Below, piece by piece: positions 22,432 to 34,600 of a stretch of 43,454 nt of DNA (positions are counted from its first letter, which is position 1; each line of letters begins with the position of its first letter). Origin of the DNA: Acidobacteriota bacterium. GTDB lineage: Bacteria; Acidobacteriota; Thermoanaerobaculia; Thermoanaerobaculales; Thermoanaerobaculaceae. Under the pieces are notes generated by a model. That model made no database searches, was not told the DNA's origin, and was given only the letters and a program-made list of their open reading frames with translations. The DNA is taken from NCBI GenBank assembly GCA_004298115.1, contig SCRJ01000128.1, positions 1 through 43,454 on the forward strand. The letters are read 5' to 3'. The position numbers and the translations under genes are program-made.

Positions 22432-22793
22432 TTCGGGAGCGCCGGTCCGTACCCCGGGATCAGCTGGTGGGCGTAGGCGTTGGAGTCGAGCAGCGCGATC
22501 GAGACGAACAGCGCCACGAACAGCAGCGCGGTGACGAACACGATGGCGAGGATCGGCCGGTCGTAGCGCAGGTGCATGAAGAAGAGGAGCACCAGCGTCG
22601 CCTTGGCCGTCGCGATCAGCATCGCGACACCGAGGTTGTAGCTCCCGAGATCCACCCCCGCCGCCGCGACCGTCAGTCCGGTCAGCGCGAGCAGCGTGCC
22701 CCACACCGCGACGAGCACCCGCAGCGGCACCACGTGCCCGACCGCCGCCGTCTGACCCGCCGCTGCCGCTTCGGCATGTGCCGTCTCTCTCAT
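22428..22793 (-). CDS. Cytochrome c oxidase subunit IV-type protein (prokaryotic COX4)
   Basis: A 121-aa small membrane subunit with three TM helices: VLVAVWGTLLALTGLTVAAA, NLGVAMLIATAKATLVLLFFMHL and ILAIVFVTALLFVALFVSIALL. ATAKATLVLLFFMHLRYD is the signature of the prokaryotic subunit IV (caa3_CtaG-type/COX4_pro) family, thought to stabilise the oxidase. The last 15 residues (AHQLIPGYGPALPK) are polar. The start at 22793 has a weak GGGGGTGG site. It lies 44 bp after coxC and overlaps the next gene by 4 bp. Confidence 0.85.
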   Translation of the reverse strand: MRETAHAEAAAAGQTAAVGHVVPLRVLVAVWGTLLALTGLTVAAAGVDLGSYNLGVAMLIATAKATLVLLFFMHLRYDRPILAIVFVTALLFVALFVSIALLDSNAYAHQLIPGYGPALPK

Positions 22794-22837
22794 CGCCACC
22801 CCCTGCGCCCATTCCCGGCGCCCTGCGCCCGGCCTCT

Positions 22838-23653
22838 TCACCGGATCAGGTACAGCAGCGGGAACAGGAAGATCCAGATCAAGTCCACGAGGTGCCAGTA
22901 GAGGCCGGTCAGGTCCACCGGCGTGAGGTACCCCGGCGAGAACTCGCCTCGGCCCGCGCGCACCATCATCCACGAGAGCAGGGCCATCCCGATGATCACG
23001 TGGACGCCGTGGAGCCCGGTCATCAGGAAGTACACCGCGAAGAAAACCTGCACGTCGTGCGGCGGCCCTTCGGGGCCCTCGGCCACGGCCGGCTGGCCGG
23101 GGCGCGCGAGGCCGGCCGGCCCGATCGCCGCCGGGGGGATCAGCGAGCGCTCCTCGCCGGCCGCCGCCGGGACCGGCGGCAGCGTCTGCGGCAAGGCCGG
23201 CGGCGCCGGCGCCAGCTTCGCGTGGAAGTGGGCGCCCCACAGCAGGCCCTCCTTCCACTTCTTCTCGTACTCGAGCCCCTTGATGCCGAGAAAGCACGCC
23301 GCCAGCGCGACCGTGGCGCCGAGCAGGCCGACGAGCTGGCGCCGCCGTCCCAACTGGGCCGCGCGCACGGCGAGCGCCATCGTGAAGCTCGAGCAGATCA
23401 GGACGGCGGTGTTGATCGCGCCCAGCGTCTTGTCGAGGAACCGGTGGGCGTAGATGAAGACCTCCGGGTGGTTGGAGCGGTACACCGCGTAGGCGCAGAA
23501 CAGCCCCCCGAACAGGAGGATCTCCGTCGCCAGGAAGATCCACATCCCGAGCTTGCCCGACTCGAACTGCTGCTCGGCGTTGTCGAAGTGGTGCGCGACG
23601 CGGTGCGTCCGCGCTCCGGCCACGGTCCCCTCCCCGGTCGTCCCCGCCGCCAC
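22838..23653 (-). CDS. coxC: Cytochrome c oxidase subunit III
   Basis: A 271-aa membrane subunit. KLGMWIFLATEILLFGGLFCAYAVYR is the conserved opening of caa3-type subunit III, followed by TAVLICSSFTMALAVRAAQLG and a C-terminal block FLMTGLHGVHVIIGMALLSWMM ... GLYWHLVDLIWIFLFPLLYLI. Between TM4 and TM5 is an unusually long alanine/proline-rich loop of about 60 residues (roughly 146-205). The start is GTG at 23653, with GGAGG 5 nt upstream. The gene follows coxA after 9 bp. Confidence 0.93.
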   Translation of the reverse strand: MAAGTTGEGTVAGARTHRVAHHFDNAEQQFESGKLGMWIFLATEILLFGGLFCAYAVYRSNHPEVFIYAHRFLDKTLGAINTAVLICSSFTMALAVRAAQLGRRRQLVGLLGATVALAACFLGIKGLEYEKKWKEGLLWGAHFHAKLAPAPPALPQTLPPVPAAAGEERSLIPPAAIGPAGLARPGQPAVAEGPEGPPHDVQVFFAVYFLMTGLHGVHVIIGMALLSWMMVRAGRGEFSPGYLTPVDLTGLYWHLVDLIWIFLFPLLYLIR

Positions 23654-23662
23654 GCCCGCCTC

Positions 23663-25357
<1,695 letters not shown>

Positions 25358-25376
25358 CTCCGACCCGCCTTTCCGC

Positions 25377-26366
25377 CTACTTCAACGTCTTGATGTATTC
25401 GATGATGGCCGTGATCTCGTCGTCCTTCAGCCGGCCCTTGAACGTCGGCATCACCGGCTGGAAGCCCACAGGGACGTTCTTGGTCGGGTCGAGGATGCAC
25501 GTCCGGATGTAGTCCTCGTCCGCGACCATCACCCGCCCGCCTTCGATCGGCACGTGGCTGGCGAACAGGCCTTTCCAGGTCGGGCCGGTGCCACCGGACC
25601 CGTCCACGGTGTGGCACTGCGCGCATCCGCGGGTGCGGTACAGCATCTCCCCCGCCTTGGCCGGCGGCATCGTCTTCATGAAGTTGCTCGCCTGCTCGAG
25701 CCAGCGCTCGAAGCCGCCGGGCCGGTGCACGACGACCTTCGCCCACATGTCCGAGTGGCCGGTCCCGCAGTACTGGGTGCAGTAGATCTGGTACTCGCCG
25801 GGCTCGAGGGCACTGAACCACACCTTGACGTATCGCCCCGGCACGACGTCGCGCTTGAGGCGGAACGCGGGGACGTAGAACCCGTGGATCACGTCCTCGG
25901 ACGTCATCACGAGCCGGATCGGGGTGTCGACCGGCACGTGCAGGTTCTCGTCCACGTGGCCGTTGGGGTAGGTGAACAGCCACTTCCACTTCTGTCCCGT
26001 GACCATGACCTCGTAGGCGTTCGCCGGGGGGGTGTTCACGTCGAGGTAGACCTTGAAACCCCAGACGAAGATCCCGATCGTGATCGCGATCGGGATGACG
26101 GTCCAGGTGATCTCGAGCGGCGTGTTGTGGGTCGGGCTCGGCTCCGCCTCCAACCGCCCGGGCCGCCGCCGGTACCGGACGACGAACACGACCATCAACG
26201 TCACGATCAGGACGAAGAAGAACACCGACACCCAGAGGACCAGCGAGAAGATATGGTCCACCGCCACGGCGGTCGTCGACCCCTGCTCCGGCATCCAGAA
26301 ACCGCCGGCCGCCTGGACGCCCGCCCAGTTGAACAGCCTGCCCACGACATCGCGCCCCAGGTTCAA
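25377..26366 (-). CDS. coxB: Cytochrome c oxidase subunit II fused to cytochrome c (caa3 type)
   Basis: A 329-aa electron-entry subunit. Two TM helices (about 38-63 and 86-106) are followed by the CuA cupredoxin domain, with ligands His161, Cys196, Cys200, His204 and Met207 in [12 protein letters not shown] and [15 protein letters not shown]-terminal class I cytochrome c domain carries CAQCH (248-252) and a likely Met ligand in QPVMPTFKG, making this a caa3-type enzyme that takes electrons through its own heme c. The start is read as TTG at 26366, with GGGGAG seven nt before; an internal ATG at 26294 would give a shorter form. No clear signal peptide precedes TM1. Confidence 0.93.
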   Translation of the reverse strand: MNLGRDVVGRLFNWAGVQAAGGFWMPEQGSTTAVAVDHIFSLVLWVSVFFFVLIVTLMVVFVVRYRRRPGRLEAEPSPTHNTPLEITWTVIPIAITIGIFVWGFKVYLDVNTPPANAYEVMVTGQKWKWLFTYPNGHVDENLHVPVDTPIRLVMTSEDVIHGFYVPAFRLKRDVVPGRYVKVWFSALEPGEYQIYCTQYCGTGHSDMWAKVVVHRPGGFERWLEQASNFMKTMPPAKAGEMLYRTRGCAQCHTVDGSGGTGPTWKGLFASHVPIEGGRVMVADEDYIRTCILDPTKNVPVGFQPVMPTFKGRLKDDEITAIIEYIKTLK

Positions 26367-26444
26367 AGTGCCGCTCCCCTGCCCGGCGCGGCTCCCGCAA
26401 CCACATCGCAGGAGCCTGCCCTCGAGCTTTGACGTTGTCCTCGT

Positions 26445-27299
26445 TCAAAGGCCGGAGACATCCGCCTCCGACCTCGAATGTGCATGCTGTTTCGCGCCCC
26501 GCCGCCACGCCGCGCCCAGCCAGACCCCGACCACGAGCAGCGTCGCGACGCCCCCCAGTCGCATGAGGTTGCCGGCCGCGACCACGTAGTGGCCGGCATT
26601 GGCGTCGTAGTGGAAGCAGTAGAGCAGGATCTGATCACCCGCGGAGCCGACCTTCCCCTCCCCGGCCTCGGTCAACGCCAACTTGAGGGTCTGCGAGGGG
26701 AAGCTGACGCCGTAGAGCACGCGCGTGATCCGGCCGTCCGGCGCCAGAAGGAAGATCCCGGTGGGGTGCGCGTACTGCTGGAGCTTCTCGTCGTACCGGT
26801 AGGAGAACCCGACGGCGTCGGTCAGCGCCTTGATGCTGGCCTGGCTTCCGGTCAGGAAGTGCCAGCCGGCGGCGGCCGCGGGCCGGCCGAGCTCGGAGAT
26901 GAAGCTCTCCTTCTTGAGCATCGCCAGCGTGTGCGTCTCCAGCGGGTCGAAGCTGACCGTGACCACCTCGAACTGGTTGCCGGGCGTCCAGGACAGGCCC
27001 TTGAGGCCGTCCACCAGGCCGTTGAGCATCAGGCCGCAGAGCATCGGGCAGCGGTAGTAGTTGAGCGTCAGGATGACGGGCTTCTTGCCGTCGAAGTAGT
27101 GCGACAGCAGGACCGGCGTCCCGTCCTCGGCGGTGAACTCCAGCCCCAGCGGGATCCGGGCCCCGAGGTGCTCGGTGATGCCGACCCCCTCGAGCGCCCT
27201 CGGCAGGGGCTCGGCGCGCTGCACGGCCGCCGCCGGGCTTGCCAGCCCGGCCAGCGCCGCCGCCGCGACCACCGCCAGGACACCGCGCCGCACCGTCAT
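26445..27299 (-). CDS. sco: SCO1/SenC copper chaperone with C-terminal TM anchor
   Basis: A 284-aa thioredoxin-fold protein that delivers copper to the CuA site of subunit II. An N-terminal signal (residues 1-25, VLAVVAAAALAGLASPAAA) is followed by LTLNYYRCPMLC (Cys84, Cys88) and His178 in YAHPTGIFLL, the three Cu ligands of the family. A second TM helix near residues 249-265 (GVATLLVVGVWLGAAW) anchors the C-terminus, an arrangement seen in Sco proteins of ACIII-caa3 clusters. A 7-bp hairpin lies 12-36 bp upstream of the start. It precedes coxB by 78 bp. Confidence 0.92.
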   Translation of the reverse strand: MTVRRGVLAVVAAAALAGLASPAAAVQRAEPLPRALEGVGITEHLGARIPLGLEFTAEDGTPVLLSHYFDGKKPVILTLNYYRCPMLCGLMLNGLVDGLKGLSWTPGNQFEVVTVSFDPLETHTLAMLKKESFISELGRPAAAAGWHFLTGSQASIKALTDAVGFSYRYDEKLQQYAHPTGIFLLAPDGRITRVLYGVSFPSQTLKLALTEAGEGKVGSAGDQILLYCFHYDANAGHYVVAAGNLMRLGGVATLLVVGVWLGAAWRRGAKQHAHSRSEADVSGL

Positions 27300-27310
27300 T
27301 CCCGCCCCCT

Positions 27311-27335
27311 GGGGCGGCCGTTCAGGGACCGCCCC
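27311..27335. terminator. Hairpin inside the act-cox cluster, before sco
   Basis: GGGGCGG (27311-27317), an 11-nt loop and CCGCCCC (27329-27335). It lies in the 74-bp gap between the small unknown gene and sco, the second largest gap in the run. It could attenuate readthrough or set a processing end between the ACIII and oxidase halves; no T-run follows. Confidence 0.35.
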
Positions 27336-27373
27336 CACAGATGAGAAACGCTTTAGGGTCGGCGCAATTCCAG

Positions 27374-27739
27374 CTATCTCTTCGGCGCCGCGACGGGGGG
27401 TGGCGGCGCGGCCGCCGGGCCGGCGGGAGGCGGCTGCACGGACGGCCACGGCGACCTCCCGCCGTCGCGCACCACTAGCTCCATCGCGCGGCCGATCGGG
27501 ATCGCGACGACGCCCGCCTTCGCGTCCACCCAGCGGTAGCCGTGGAGCTCCCCGAGCTGCTGCGACACGAGCTGCGACAGCTCCTGCGGGGCCACGGCCA
27601 CGACCTTGCGGGCGTTCTCCGCCTGCCGCTGCTGGTAGAAGTACGCCTGCAGGAACACCACGACCACGAACAGCACGATCGCGAAAACGATGCCGACCAG
27701 CGCCGCCAGCGGGGTGTTGGGTTCGCCGCCCTCTCGCAC
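27374..27739 (-). CDS. Uncharacterised single-TM protein between actF and sco
   Basis: A 121-aa protein of unknown function. One N-terminal TM helix (residues about 11-33, LAALVGIVFAIVLFVVVVFLQAYFY) is followed by a polar segment, a short conserved-looking block YRWVDAKAGVVAIPIGRAMELVV (about 68-90), and a proline/alanine-rich tail. It starts with GTG at 27739 after GGAGGGATAGC and lies 15 bp after actF. Its place between ACIII and the copper chaperone suggests a role in assembling or bridging the two complexes; nothing in its sequence proves this. No cofactor ligand motif is visible. Confidence 0.75.
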   Translation of the reverse strand: MREGGEPNTPLAALVGIVFAIVLFVVVVFLQAYFYQQRQAENARKVVAVAPQELSQLVSQQLGELHGYRWVDAKAGVVAIPIGRAMELVVRDGGRSPWPSVQPPPAGPAAAPPPPVAAPKR

Positions 27740-27754
27740 GCTATCCCTCCGTCC

Positions 27755-28951
27755 TCAGGCGTTCTCGAACGCGAGCGACTCCGCCAGGCGCGGATCGCCC
27801 TCCGGCAGGAGCGCCCGGCCGCGCGCCAGGAACGCCGCCGCCGCCACCAGCAGGCAGACCAACCCGGCGAGCACCGTCAGGTCCACGACGTGAAGCGCAG
27901 GGGTGGCGGGGCTCGCCGCCGGCATCACCAACCAGTAGAGGTCGACCCAGTGCATGACGAGCATCCATGCGGCGACGGCCGCGAGGAATCTCGGCCGGCG
28001 CTTGGGCGCGCGGGAGAGCAGCGCCGCGAACGGGATCAGGAAGTGGCCGAACACGAGGGCCAGGCCGACCCACCCCCAGCCGTGCTGTTGCCGCACCACG
28101 AACCAGTGCGTCTCCTCCGGCAGGTTCGCGTACCACTGCAGCATGTACTGCGAGAACGCGATATACGCCCAGAACACCACGAAACCGAACAGCAACTTGC
28201 CGAGGTCGTGGTAGTGCTCGACCGACACCGATCGGCGGATGAACCCGGCACGCTGCAGCAGGAACGCAACCAGGGGCAGGAGCGCGTACACGCCCACCGC
28301 CGCCCCGGCGAAGTAGTAGACCCCGAAGATCGTGCTGTACCAACCCGGGTCCAGCGACATCAGCAGGTCGAACGCCGCGAACGACAGCGTGAGGGCGAAG
28401 GCGATCATCGCGGGCGCCGACCACCGGCGCATCGTCACCGAAAGCGAGGCGTCGCCCGAGACGTCCTGCGCCGAGGAGCGCCGCAGGTAGAGGCCACCGA
28501 GCGCGCCCCAGACGGCGAGGTAGACGACCCACCGCGCGGCGAAGAACGGCACGTTGAGGTAGGCGGCCTTGCCGGGCGCGCCCACGAACCCCGCCCGCGC
28601 CCAGGGGTAGAGCTCCCCAGCGGCGAACACGAGCGGCAGCCCGAGCACGCCCAGGAACGGCAGCGTCCCCGCGAAGAGCTCGGCGATGCGCCGCACCACC
28701 ACGCTCCACCCCGAGTTCGTGAGGTGGTGGAGGAGCACGAAGTAGAGCGACCCGAGGGCGAGGCTCAAGACGTACGCGAAGGCGAGCAGGTACGCGAAGA
28801 AGAAGCGCCGCCACCCGTCCGGCGTGGCGGCGGCGACCCCGAGGCTGACGCCGAGCGCGACGACGCCGGCAAGCGCGGCGCCCCGCCACAGGCGCTCGCC
28901 CATGGCCCCGAGGCGGCGCTGTTCGGAGACGGGTCCGGAAACCTGGCTCAT
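27755..28951 (-). CDS. actF: Alternative Complex III subunit ActF, membrane quinol-binding subunit
   Basis: A 398-aa polytopic subunit with about ten TM helices. Key segments include FDLLMSLDPGWYSTIFGVYYFAGA, HDLGKLLFGFVVFWAYIAFSQYMLQWYANLPEETHWF and WVDLYWLVMP. These mark the ActC/ActF (NrfD-related) family, in which four-helix bundles carry quinone-binding and possible proton paths. Two ATG codons are adjacent (28954, 28951); the second is used here, after AGGGGTGGGGGC. It follows actE by 13 bp. ActF pairs with ActC in the membrane part of ACIII. Confidence 0.9.
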   Translation of the reverse strand: MSQVSGPVSEQRRLGAMGERLWRGAALAGVVALGVSLGVAAATPDGWRRFFFAYLLAFAYVLSLALGSLYFVLLHHLTNSGWSVVVRRIAELFAGTLPFLGVLGLPLVFAAGELYPWARAGFVGAPGKAAYLNVPFFAARWVVYLAVWGALGGLYLRRSSAQDVSGDASLSVTMRRWSAPAMIAFALTLSFAAFDLLMSLDPGWYSTIFGVYYFAGAAVGVYALLPLVAFLLQRAGFIRRSVSVEHYHDLGKLLFGFVVFWAYIAFSQYMLQWYANLPEETHWFVVRQQHGWGWVGLALVFGHFLIPFAALLSRAPKRRPRFLAAVAAWMLVMHWVDLYWLVMPAASPATPALHVVDLTVLAGLVCLLVAAAAFLARGRALLPEGDPRLAESLAFENA

Positions 28952-28964
28952 CATGCCCCCACCC

Positions 28965-29606
28965 CTACCTGAGCTGCCGCTGCAGCTCGGGCGGCACGTC
29001 CGCGACGCGCGCGTCCTGACTGCGCTGCAACGCGCGCACGTACGCCACGATCGCCCAGCGGTCCGCCGCCGGGATCTGCGGGCCGTACGCCGGCATGTTG
29101 CGGATCCCATTGCTGATCGTGTTGAAGATGAACCCCACCGGCCGCTGCCGCACGAGATCGGTGTGGTACGAGGACGGCGGCGTCCACGTGCCCTCCTGCA
29201 GCGCGTCGGCGCGCTTCGCGACCGGCCCGTCCCCGTACCCGGCGAGCCCGTGGCACGGCGCGCAGTAGATGTCGTAGCGCTCCTGGCCGCGTCGCAGCAA
29301 CGGGTCGGTGACGGCCACGGGGAACGCCGTCACCCAACCGTCGGCGGTGCGCCCCGTCCAGAACGCGGCGTTCGCGTGCAGCTCGCCGCGCGCCACCGTC
29401 CCCGGCACCTCGGGCCGCATCGCGCGGCCGTCGGCGAACATCGGGTTGGCCGACTGCGTCTTGAACTTCGGCTGCCGGCCCATGTCCTGGATCAGCTGGA
29501 TCCTCGGGACGTCCGAGGTGGTGACGCGGGCGCGCGCGATCAGCGCCAGCGGGATGAGCGCGAGCGCGGCCAGCAGGATGGCGCCGTAGATGATCCCGCG
29601 CGGCAT
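28965..29606 (-). CDS. actE: Alternative Complex III subunit ActE, mono-heme cytochrome c
   Basis: A 213-aa membrane-anchored cytochrome c. An N-terminal hydrophobic segment (residues 5-25, IIYGAILLAALALIPLALIA) acts as signal or anchor; no lipobox is apparent. The single heme site is CAPCH (115-119) in RGQERYDIYCAPCHGLAGYGDGPV, and candidate axial Met residues lie in the MPAYGPQIP region. The DMGRQPKFKTQSANPMFADGR stretch is typical of ActE. It passes electrons from the ActB/ActA part of ACIII to downstream cytochrome c. The start overlaps the actD stop by one base (TGATG). Confidence 0.92.
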   Translation of the reverse strand: MPRGIIYGAILLAALALIPLALIARARVTTSDVPRIQLIQDMGRQPKFKTQSANPMFADGRAMRPEVPGTVARGELHANAAFWTGRTADGWVTAFPVAVTDPLLRRGQERYDIYCAPCHGLAGYGDGPVAKRADALQEGTWTPPSSYHTDLVRQRPVGFIFNTISNGIRNMPAYGPQIPAADRWAIVAYVRALQRSQDARVADVPPELQRQLR

Positions 29607-30175
29607 CACTCGTCCTCCACCTCTTCCACCTGTCGCGCGCCCGCCACTTCGAGCAACAGGCGGGTCCCCGCGGCGTCGAACTTCGGGTCGTCGGCTTGTA
29701 CCGCTACGAAGAAGGAGTCGGTCGTGGCGCGCGCGCGGAAGCGGGCGCTCGCGAAGACCGGGTGGTAGAGCTCGGGCAACCGGTTCGCGACCCACAACCC
29801 GAGGAACCCGCCGACCGCCGCCAGCAGGATCGTCAGCTCGAACGTGATCGGGATCGCCACCGGCAGGCCGAAGAACGGCTTGCCGCTGATGATGTAGCGG
29901 TAGTCGAAGGCGTTCATCCACCACTGCATGACGAGCGCCGCGGCCGCCCCGGCGATGCCGCCGCCCAGCACCACGAGGGGCAGGCGGCTCGTCCGGAGTC
30001 CCATGCTCTCGTCGAGGCCGTGGACGGGGAACGGCGCGTACGCGTCGAAGCGGACGAGCCCGGCGTCGCGCACCTTCTCGACCGCCGCGAGCAGCGCGTC
30101 AACGGAGTCGAACTCCGCCAGGTACCCCCAGCGCCTGGGACCGGCGGCCGCGGTGACGGCGCGTGGCTCGCTCAT
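29606..30175 (-). CDS. actD: Alternative Complex III subunit ActD (DUF3341)
   Basis: A 189-aa membrane subunit of the DUF3341 family. A short soluble N-terminal domain ([43 protein letters not shown]) is followed by two TM helices ([20 protein letters not shown] and [30 protein letters not shown]) and a polar C-terminus rich in acidic residues (VEEVEDE). ActD carries no cofactor and is thought to be structural. It overlaps actC by 4 bp (ATGA) and actE by 1 bp. Confidence 0.93.
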   Translation of the reverse strand: MSEPRAVTAAAGPRRWGYLAEFDSVDALLAAVEKVRDAGLVRFDAYAPFPVHGLDESMGLRTSRLPLVVLGGGIAGAAAALVMQWWMNAFDYRYIISGKPFFGLPVAIPITFELTILLAAVGGFLGLWVANRLPELYHPVFASARFRARATTDSFFVAVQADDPKFDAAGTRLLLEVAGARQVEEVEDE

Positions 30176-31638
30176 GGCCTCGCGTCCCCCTTCTGGGGGT
30201 CGTGCTGGTGCGGGATCTCGCCCCAGTACTGGCCGTGGCCGTGGTGGGGGCCGCGTTCGAGGCCGGCCGCCGGCATCACGCTCTTGACCTCCGCCATCGC
30301 GATCATCGGGCCGAAGCGCAGGAAGAGCAGGAAGAGAGTCATGAACAGGCCGAACGAGCCCGCGAGGGTGCACAGCTCCACCCAGGTGGGCTTGTAGTAC
30401 CCCCAGCTCGAGGGCAGGTAGTCGCGCGACAGCGACGAGACGATGATCACGAAGCGCTCGAACCACATCCCGATGTTGATGAGGACGGACACGCCGACCA
30501 GCATCCACGGGGTCGTGCGCGCCTTCTTGAACCAGAACGCCTGCGGCGCGACGACGTTGCACCCGATCATGATCCAGAACGCCCAGGCGTACGGCCCGAG
30601 CGCGCGGTTGGCCAGGGCGAACCGCTCGAACGGGTTGCCGGAGTACCACGCCATGAAGAACTCGACCCCGTACGCGTACGCGACCATCAGGCCGGTTGCC
30701 AGCGTGATCTTGGCCATGTTGTCGAGGTGCCGCGTCGTGACCAGGTCCTTCAGGCCGAAGAACGCCCGCACCGGGACGAGGAGCGTGATCACCATGGCGA
30801 AGCCGGAGAAGATGGCGCCGGCGACGAAGTACGGCGGGAAGATCGTCGAGTGCCAGCCCGGCAGCTGGGCGACCGCGAAGTCGAAGCTCACCACCGAGTG
30901 CACCGACAGCACGAGCGGCGTGGCGAGCGCGGCCAGCAGCAGGTAGACGCGCTCGTACCGGTGCCAGTGACGGCCGGAGCCCCGCCAGCCCAGGCTCAGG
31001 ACGCCGTAGGCGATCTTGCGCACGCGGGTCGTGGCGCGGTCGCGCAGCGTCGCCAGGTCCGGGATCATCCCCGTGTACCAGAACATCAGCGACACCGTGA
31101 AGTACGTCGAGACGGCGAAGACGTCCCAGAGCAGCGGGCTGCGGAAGTTCGGCCACACGTACATCTGGTTCGGGTACGGGAACAGCCAGTAGTCGAACCA
31201 CGGGCGGCCGGTGTGGATCGCCGGGAACATTCCGGCGCACATGACGGCGAAGATCGTCATCGCCTCGGCGAAGCGGTTGATCCCGGTGCGCCACTTCTGC
31301 CGGAACAGGAACAGGATCGCGGAGATCAGCGTTCCCGCGTGGCCGATGCCGACCCAGAAGACGAACGTCGTGATGTCAAAGCCCCAGCCGACCGGGATGT
31401 TGAGCCCCCAGACGCCGATGCCGGCGAGGAACAGGTAGCCGACCACCGCGACCAGGAGGGCCGTCAGCGCCGACGAGATTGCAAACGCCACATACCAGGC
31501 GCGCGGCGGCCGCGGCCGTTCGACGATCCCGCAGACCTTCTCGGTCACCGACGCGAAGTCGTTGCCGCCGAGGACGAGCGGGGCGCGTTTGCCCGGGGCC
31601 TCGACGGTGTTGTCGGGGAGGAAGGGTTGGGCGCTCAT
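30172..31638 (-). CDS. actC: Alternative Complex III subunit ActC (NrfD/PsrC family)
   Basis: A 488-aa polytopic quinol-oxidising subunit with about ten TM helices. Recognisable blocks are [99 protein letters not shown] and [13 protein letters not shown], all standard for ActC. A histidine-rich C-terminus ([20 protein letters not shown]) faces the cytoplasm or quinone side. ACIII replaces the bc1 complex, oxidising quinol and feeding cytochrome c. The ATG at 31638 follows AAGGAT. It is immediately downstream of actB (no intergenic bases) and overlaps actD by 4 bp. Confidence 0.95.
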   Translation of the reverse strand: MSAQPFLPDNTVEAPGKRAPLVLGGNDFASVTEKVCGIVERPRPPRAWYVAFAISSALTALLVAVVGYLFLAGIGVWGLNIPVGWGFDITTFVFWVGIGHAGTLISAILFLFRQKWRTGINRFAEAMTIFAVMCAGMFPAIHTGRPWFDYWLFPYPNQMYVWPNFRSPLLWDVFAVSTYFTVSLMFWYTGMIPDLATLRDRATTRVRKIAYGVLSLGWRGSGRHWHRYERVYLLLAALATPLVLSVHSVVSFDFAVAQLPGWHSTIFPPYFVAGAIFSGFAMVITLLVPVRAFFGLKDLVTTRHLDNMAKITLATGLMVAYAYGVEFFMAWYSGNPFERFALANRALGPYAWAFWIMIGCNVVAPQAFWFKKARTTPWMLVGVSVLINIGMWFERFVIIVSSLSRDYLPSSWGYYKPTWVELCTLAGSFGLFMTLFLLFLRFGPMIAMAEVKSVMPAAGLERGPHHGHGQYWGEIPHQHDPQKGDARP

Positions 31639-34600
31639 CTATCCTTCCCCGAGCTTGGGCGACGGGTTGCGCAGCTTCGCGAGGTAGGTGATCCGCGGCT
31701 TCGTGTTCAGCTCGCCCAGCACGGCGTACGACCGCTTGTCGGCCCGCAGGCCGGAGACGCGGCTCGCCGGGTCCTTGATGTCCCCGAAGACGATCGCCTG
31801 GGTGGGGCAGGTCTGCGCGCACGCCGGGACGATCTCCCCGTCGCGGATCGGCCGCCGGTCGTTCTTGGCGGCGATCTTCACCGTCTCGATGCGCTGGATG
31901 CAGAAGCTGCACTTCTCCATCACGCCGCGGCCGCGCACCGTCACCTCGGGGTTGAACGCCATCTTCTCGCTCTGCGGCACGTTCTTGAAGTAATTGAAGA
32001 AGTTGAAGCGCCGCACCTTGTACGGGCAGTTGTTCGAGCAGTAGCGGGTGCCGACGCAGCGGTTGTACACCTGCTCGTTGAGACCCTCCTCCGAGTGCAT
32101 GGTGGCGGCCACCGGGCACACCTGCTCGCACGGCGCGTTCTCGCACTGCTGGCACGCCATCGGCTGGAAGGAGACCTCGGGCGTCTCGGGCTTGCCGGAG
32201 AAGTAGCGGTCCACCCGGATCCAGTGCATCGCGCGGCCGCGGATCACCTGCTCTCTCCCGACGACGGCGATGTTGTTCTCCGCCTGGCACGCGACCATGC
32301 ACGCGTTGCAGCCGATGCACGCCGCCAGGTCGATGCTCATCGCCCACTGGTGCTCGCCGGTCAGCTTCGGCGAGGTGAAGATCGGCAGCGCCGCGGGCGG
32401 CTCGTCCTGCTTGCGCACGAACTCGGGGTCGGCCAGGAACTCCGCGAGCGTCGCCTCGCGGACGATCTCGGCGATACGCTGGCCGCGCGCCTCGTAGCCG
32501 ACGCGGTCGATCGCCTGCTGGTCCTGCGTGCACGCCAGCGTGTGCGTGCGGCCCGCCCTCTCGACCGCGACGCCGCGGGCGAAGCGGAGCGCGCCGGGCC
32601 CGCGCAGGACGTAGGCGTTGGCGCCGACGCCGTTGCCGACGCTCCCCGCGGCGGACCGGCCGTAGCCGAGCGGCAGCACGACGGTGCCGTCGGCCTGCCC
32701 GGGCATGACGTACGCGGCGATCTCGACCGTCCTGTCGCCGCGCGTTACCCTGACCACGTCGCCGTGTCTGGCCCCGATCGCGGCGGCGGTCCGCGGGCTG
32801 AGCAGCGCGGCGTTGTCCCAGGTGATCTTGGTGAGCGGGTCGGGCATCTCCTGCAGCCAGGCGTTGTTCGCGAACCGCCCGTCGTGAACGCTCGCGTCGG
32901 CGACGAACACCACCTCGAACCCGGCCGCCGCTGGGTCCGTTCCGGCCGGCGCCGCCGCGCTTGCCCGGCCGGTCGAGGACACGACGGCCGCGACCTCCGG
33001 GAAAGCGCTGCCCGCGAGCACGCCGTCGTTGAGCGTCTTGCGCCAGGTCGCCTCGAAATCGCCCGGCGCCGCCAGAGTCTTGAACGTCGCGCGGACGATC
33101 TCGTATCCGGCGGTCGTCGCCTCGCCCAGCAGCGACGCCACGACCTCGATCGGGGTGCGCCCGCCGTAGAGCGCTGCGATCAGGGGCTGCTGCACCGAGT
33201 ACGTTCCGTCCCACGAGCGCGCATCGCCCCACGCCTCGAGGTAGTGGGCGCGCGGCAGGTGCCAGGTCGAGGCGCGCGAGGTCTCGTCGTCGAAGTGGCT
33301 CAGGTGGAGGCGGACGGGGGCGCGCCGGTAGCGCTCGATGAACCGTTGCACGGGTGCGGCGGCGTACGCCGGGTTGCCTCCGAGGATCACGGCGGTCTCG
33401 ACGGCGCCCCGCTCGATCTCGTCGAGGAAGCCGTCGAGCCCGTCCGGGGCGGACGCCGGGGCCGGCAGGCCGTCGCGGACGTACACGACCGTCGCGCCGA
33501 CGTTGCCGAGCGCGGCGTTGATCGCCGCCGCGATGTCGTGCGCGATCGTCTGGCCCGGACCCGCCACGACCAGGCCGCGGCCGCGGGCGGCCGCCAGCTC
33601 CGCCGCCGCGGCGGCGGCGAACGCGGTCTCGCCGGGGTCGGCCGTGGCCAGCGCCGCCAATTCGCGTCCTCCGGGTACCGTGACGCCGAGCCGCTCGAGC
33701 TCGGCGAGCGTTCGCGCCGCAACCCCGGCGACGCGGTGCGAGGGCACGGCCAGACGGTGGTCGGCCGCGGCCGCGGTCAACGACATCACCGGGCCGGCCG
33801 AGTACACGCGGCTCATCGTGCCGCCCGCGCCGCGGCGGCGGGAGGCGAACGCCCGCGCGTACGCCACGGCGTCGGGGTGATCGGAGATCGGATCGGCGTC
33901 GAGGCATACGACCACGTCCGCCCGGTCGAAGCGCAACAGCGGCCGCAGCGGCTCGCCGAACGTCCGCGCCGCCGCGCCGCGGCCGTCGTCACGGGAAATC
34001 GGCTCCCAGGCGAACCACTTCGCCTCGGGCATGAGCTCCGCGAGGCGCTGCCGCAGCCGGGCGAGGCTCGGCGACGAGCTCTCCTCGGAGAGGACGGCCA
34101 GGCCGGCGCCCCCCTTGGCGCGCAGCGCGGCCATGAGCGGCCCGGCAAACGCCGTGAACTCGTCCCAGCTCGACGCGAGCGTCTGGTCGCCGTCGCGACG
34201 GACCACCTGCTGGCTCCGGTCCGGGTCGTACAGCTCGAGCAGGCTCGCCTGCGCGAAGGCGCCGGCCGCGCCCCGGCTCGCCGGGTGCAACGGGTTGCCC
34301 TCGATCTTCACCGGCCGCCCGTCGTAGCTCGTGACCAGCAAGCCGACCGCCGCGCCGGCGAGTTCCATCGCGGTCGCGTACTGCTGCGGCACGCCGGGGA
34401 TGCGGTCCTCCGGCCGGTTGGCGAACGGCAGGATCGTCTCCTTCGGCCAGCGGCAGGCGGCGAGCCCGGCGATCCCGAGCGACGCGCCCATCACCTTGAG
34501 GAACGCCCGCCGCGTCCGCGGCGAGGTCAGCTCCTCCGCGAGGCCGGGAAACTCCTTTTCGACGAGCGCGCGGAACTCGGGCGTATCCGCCAACTCGTCG

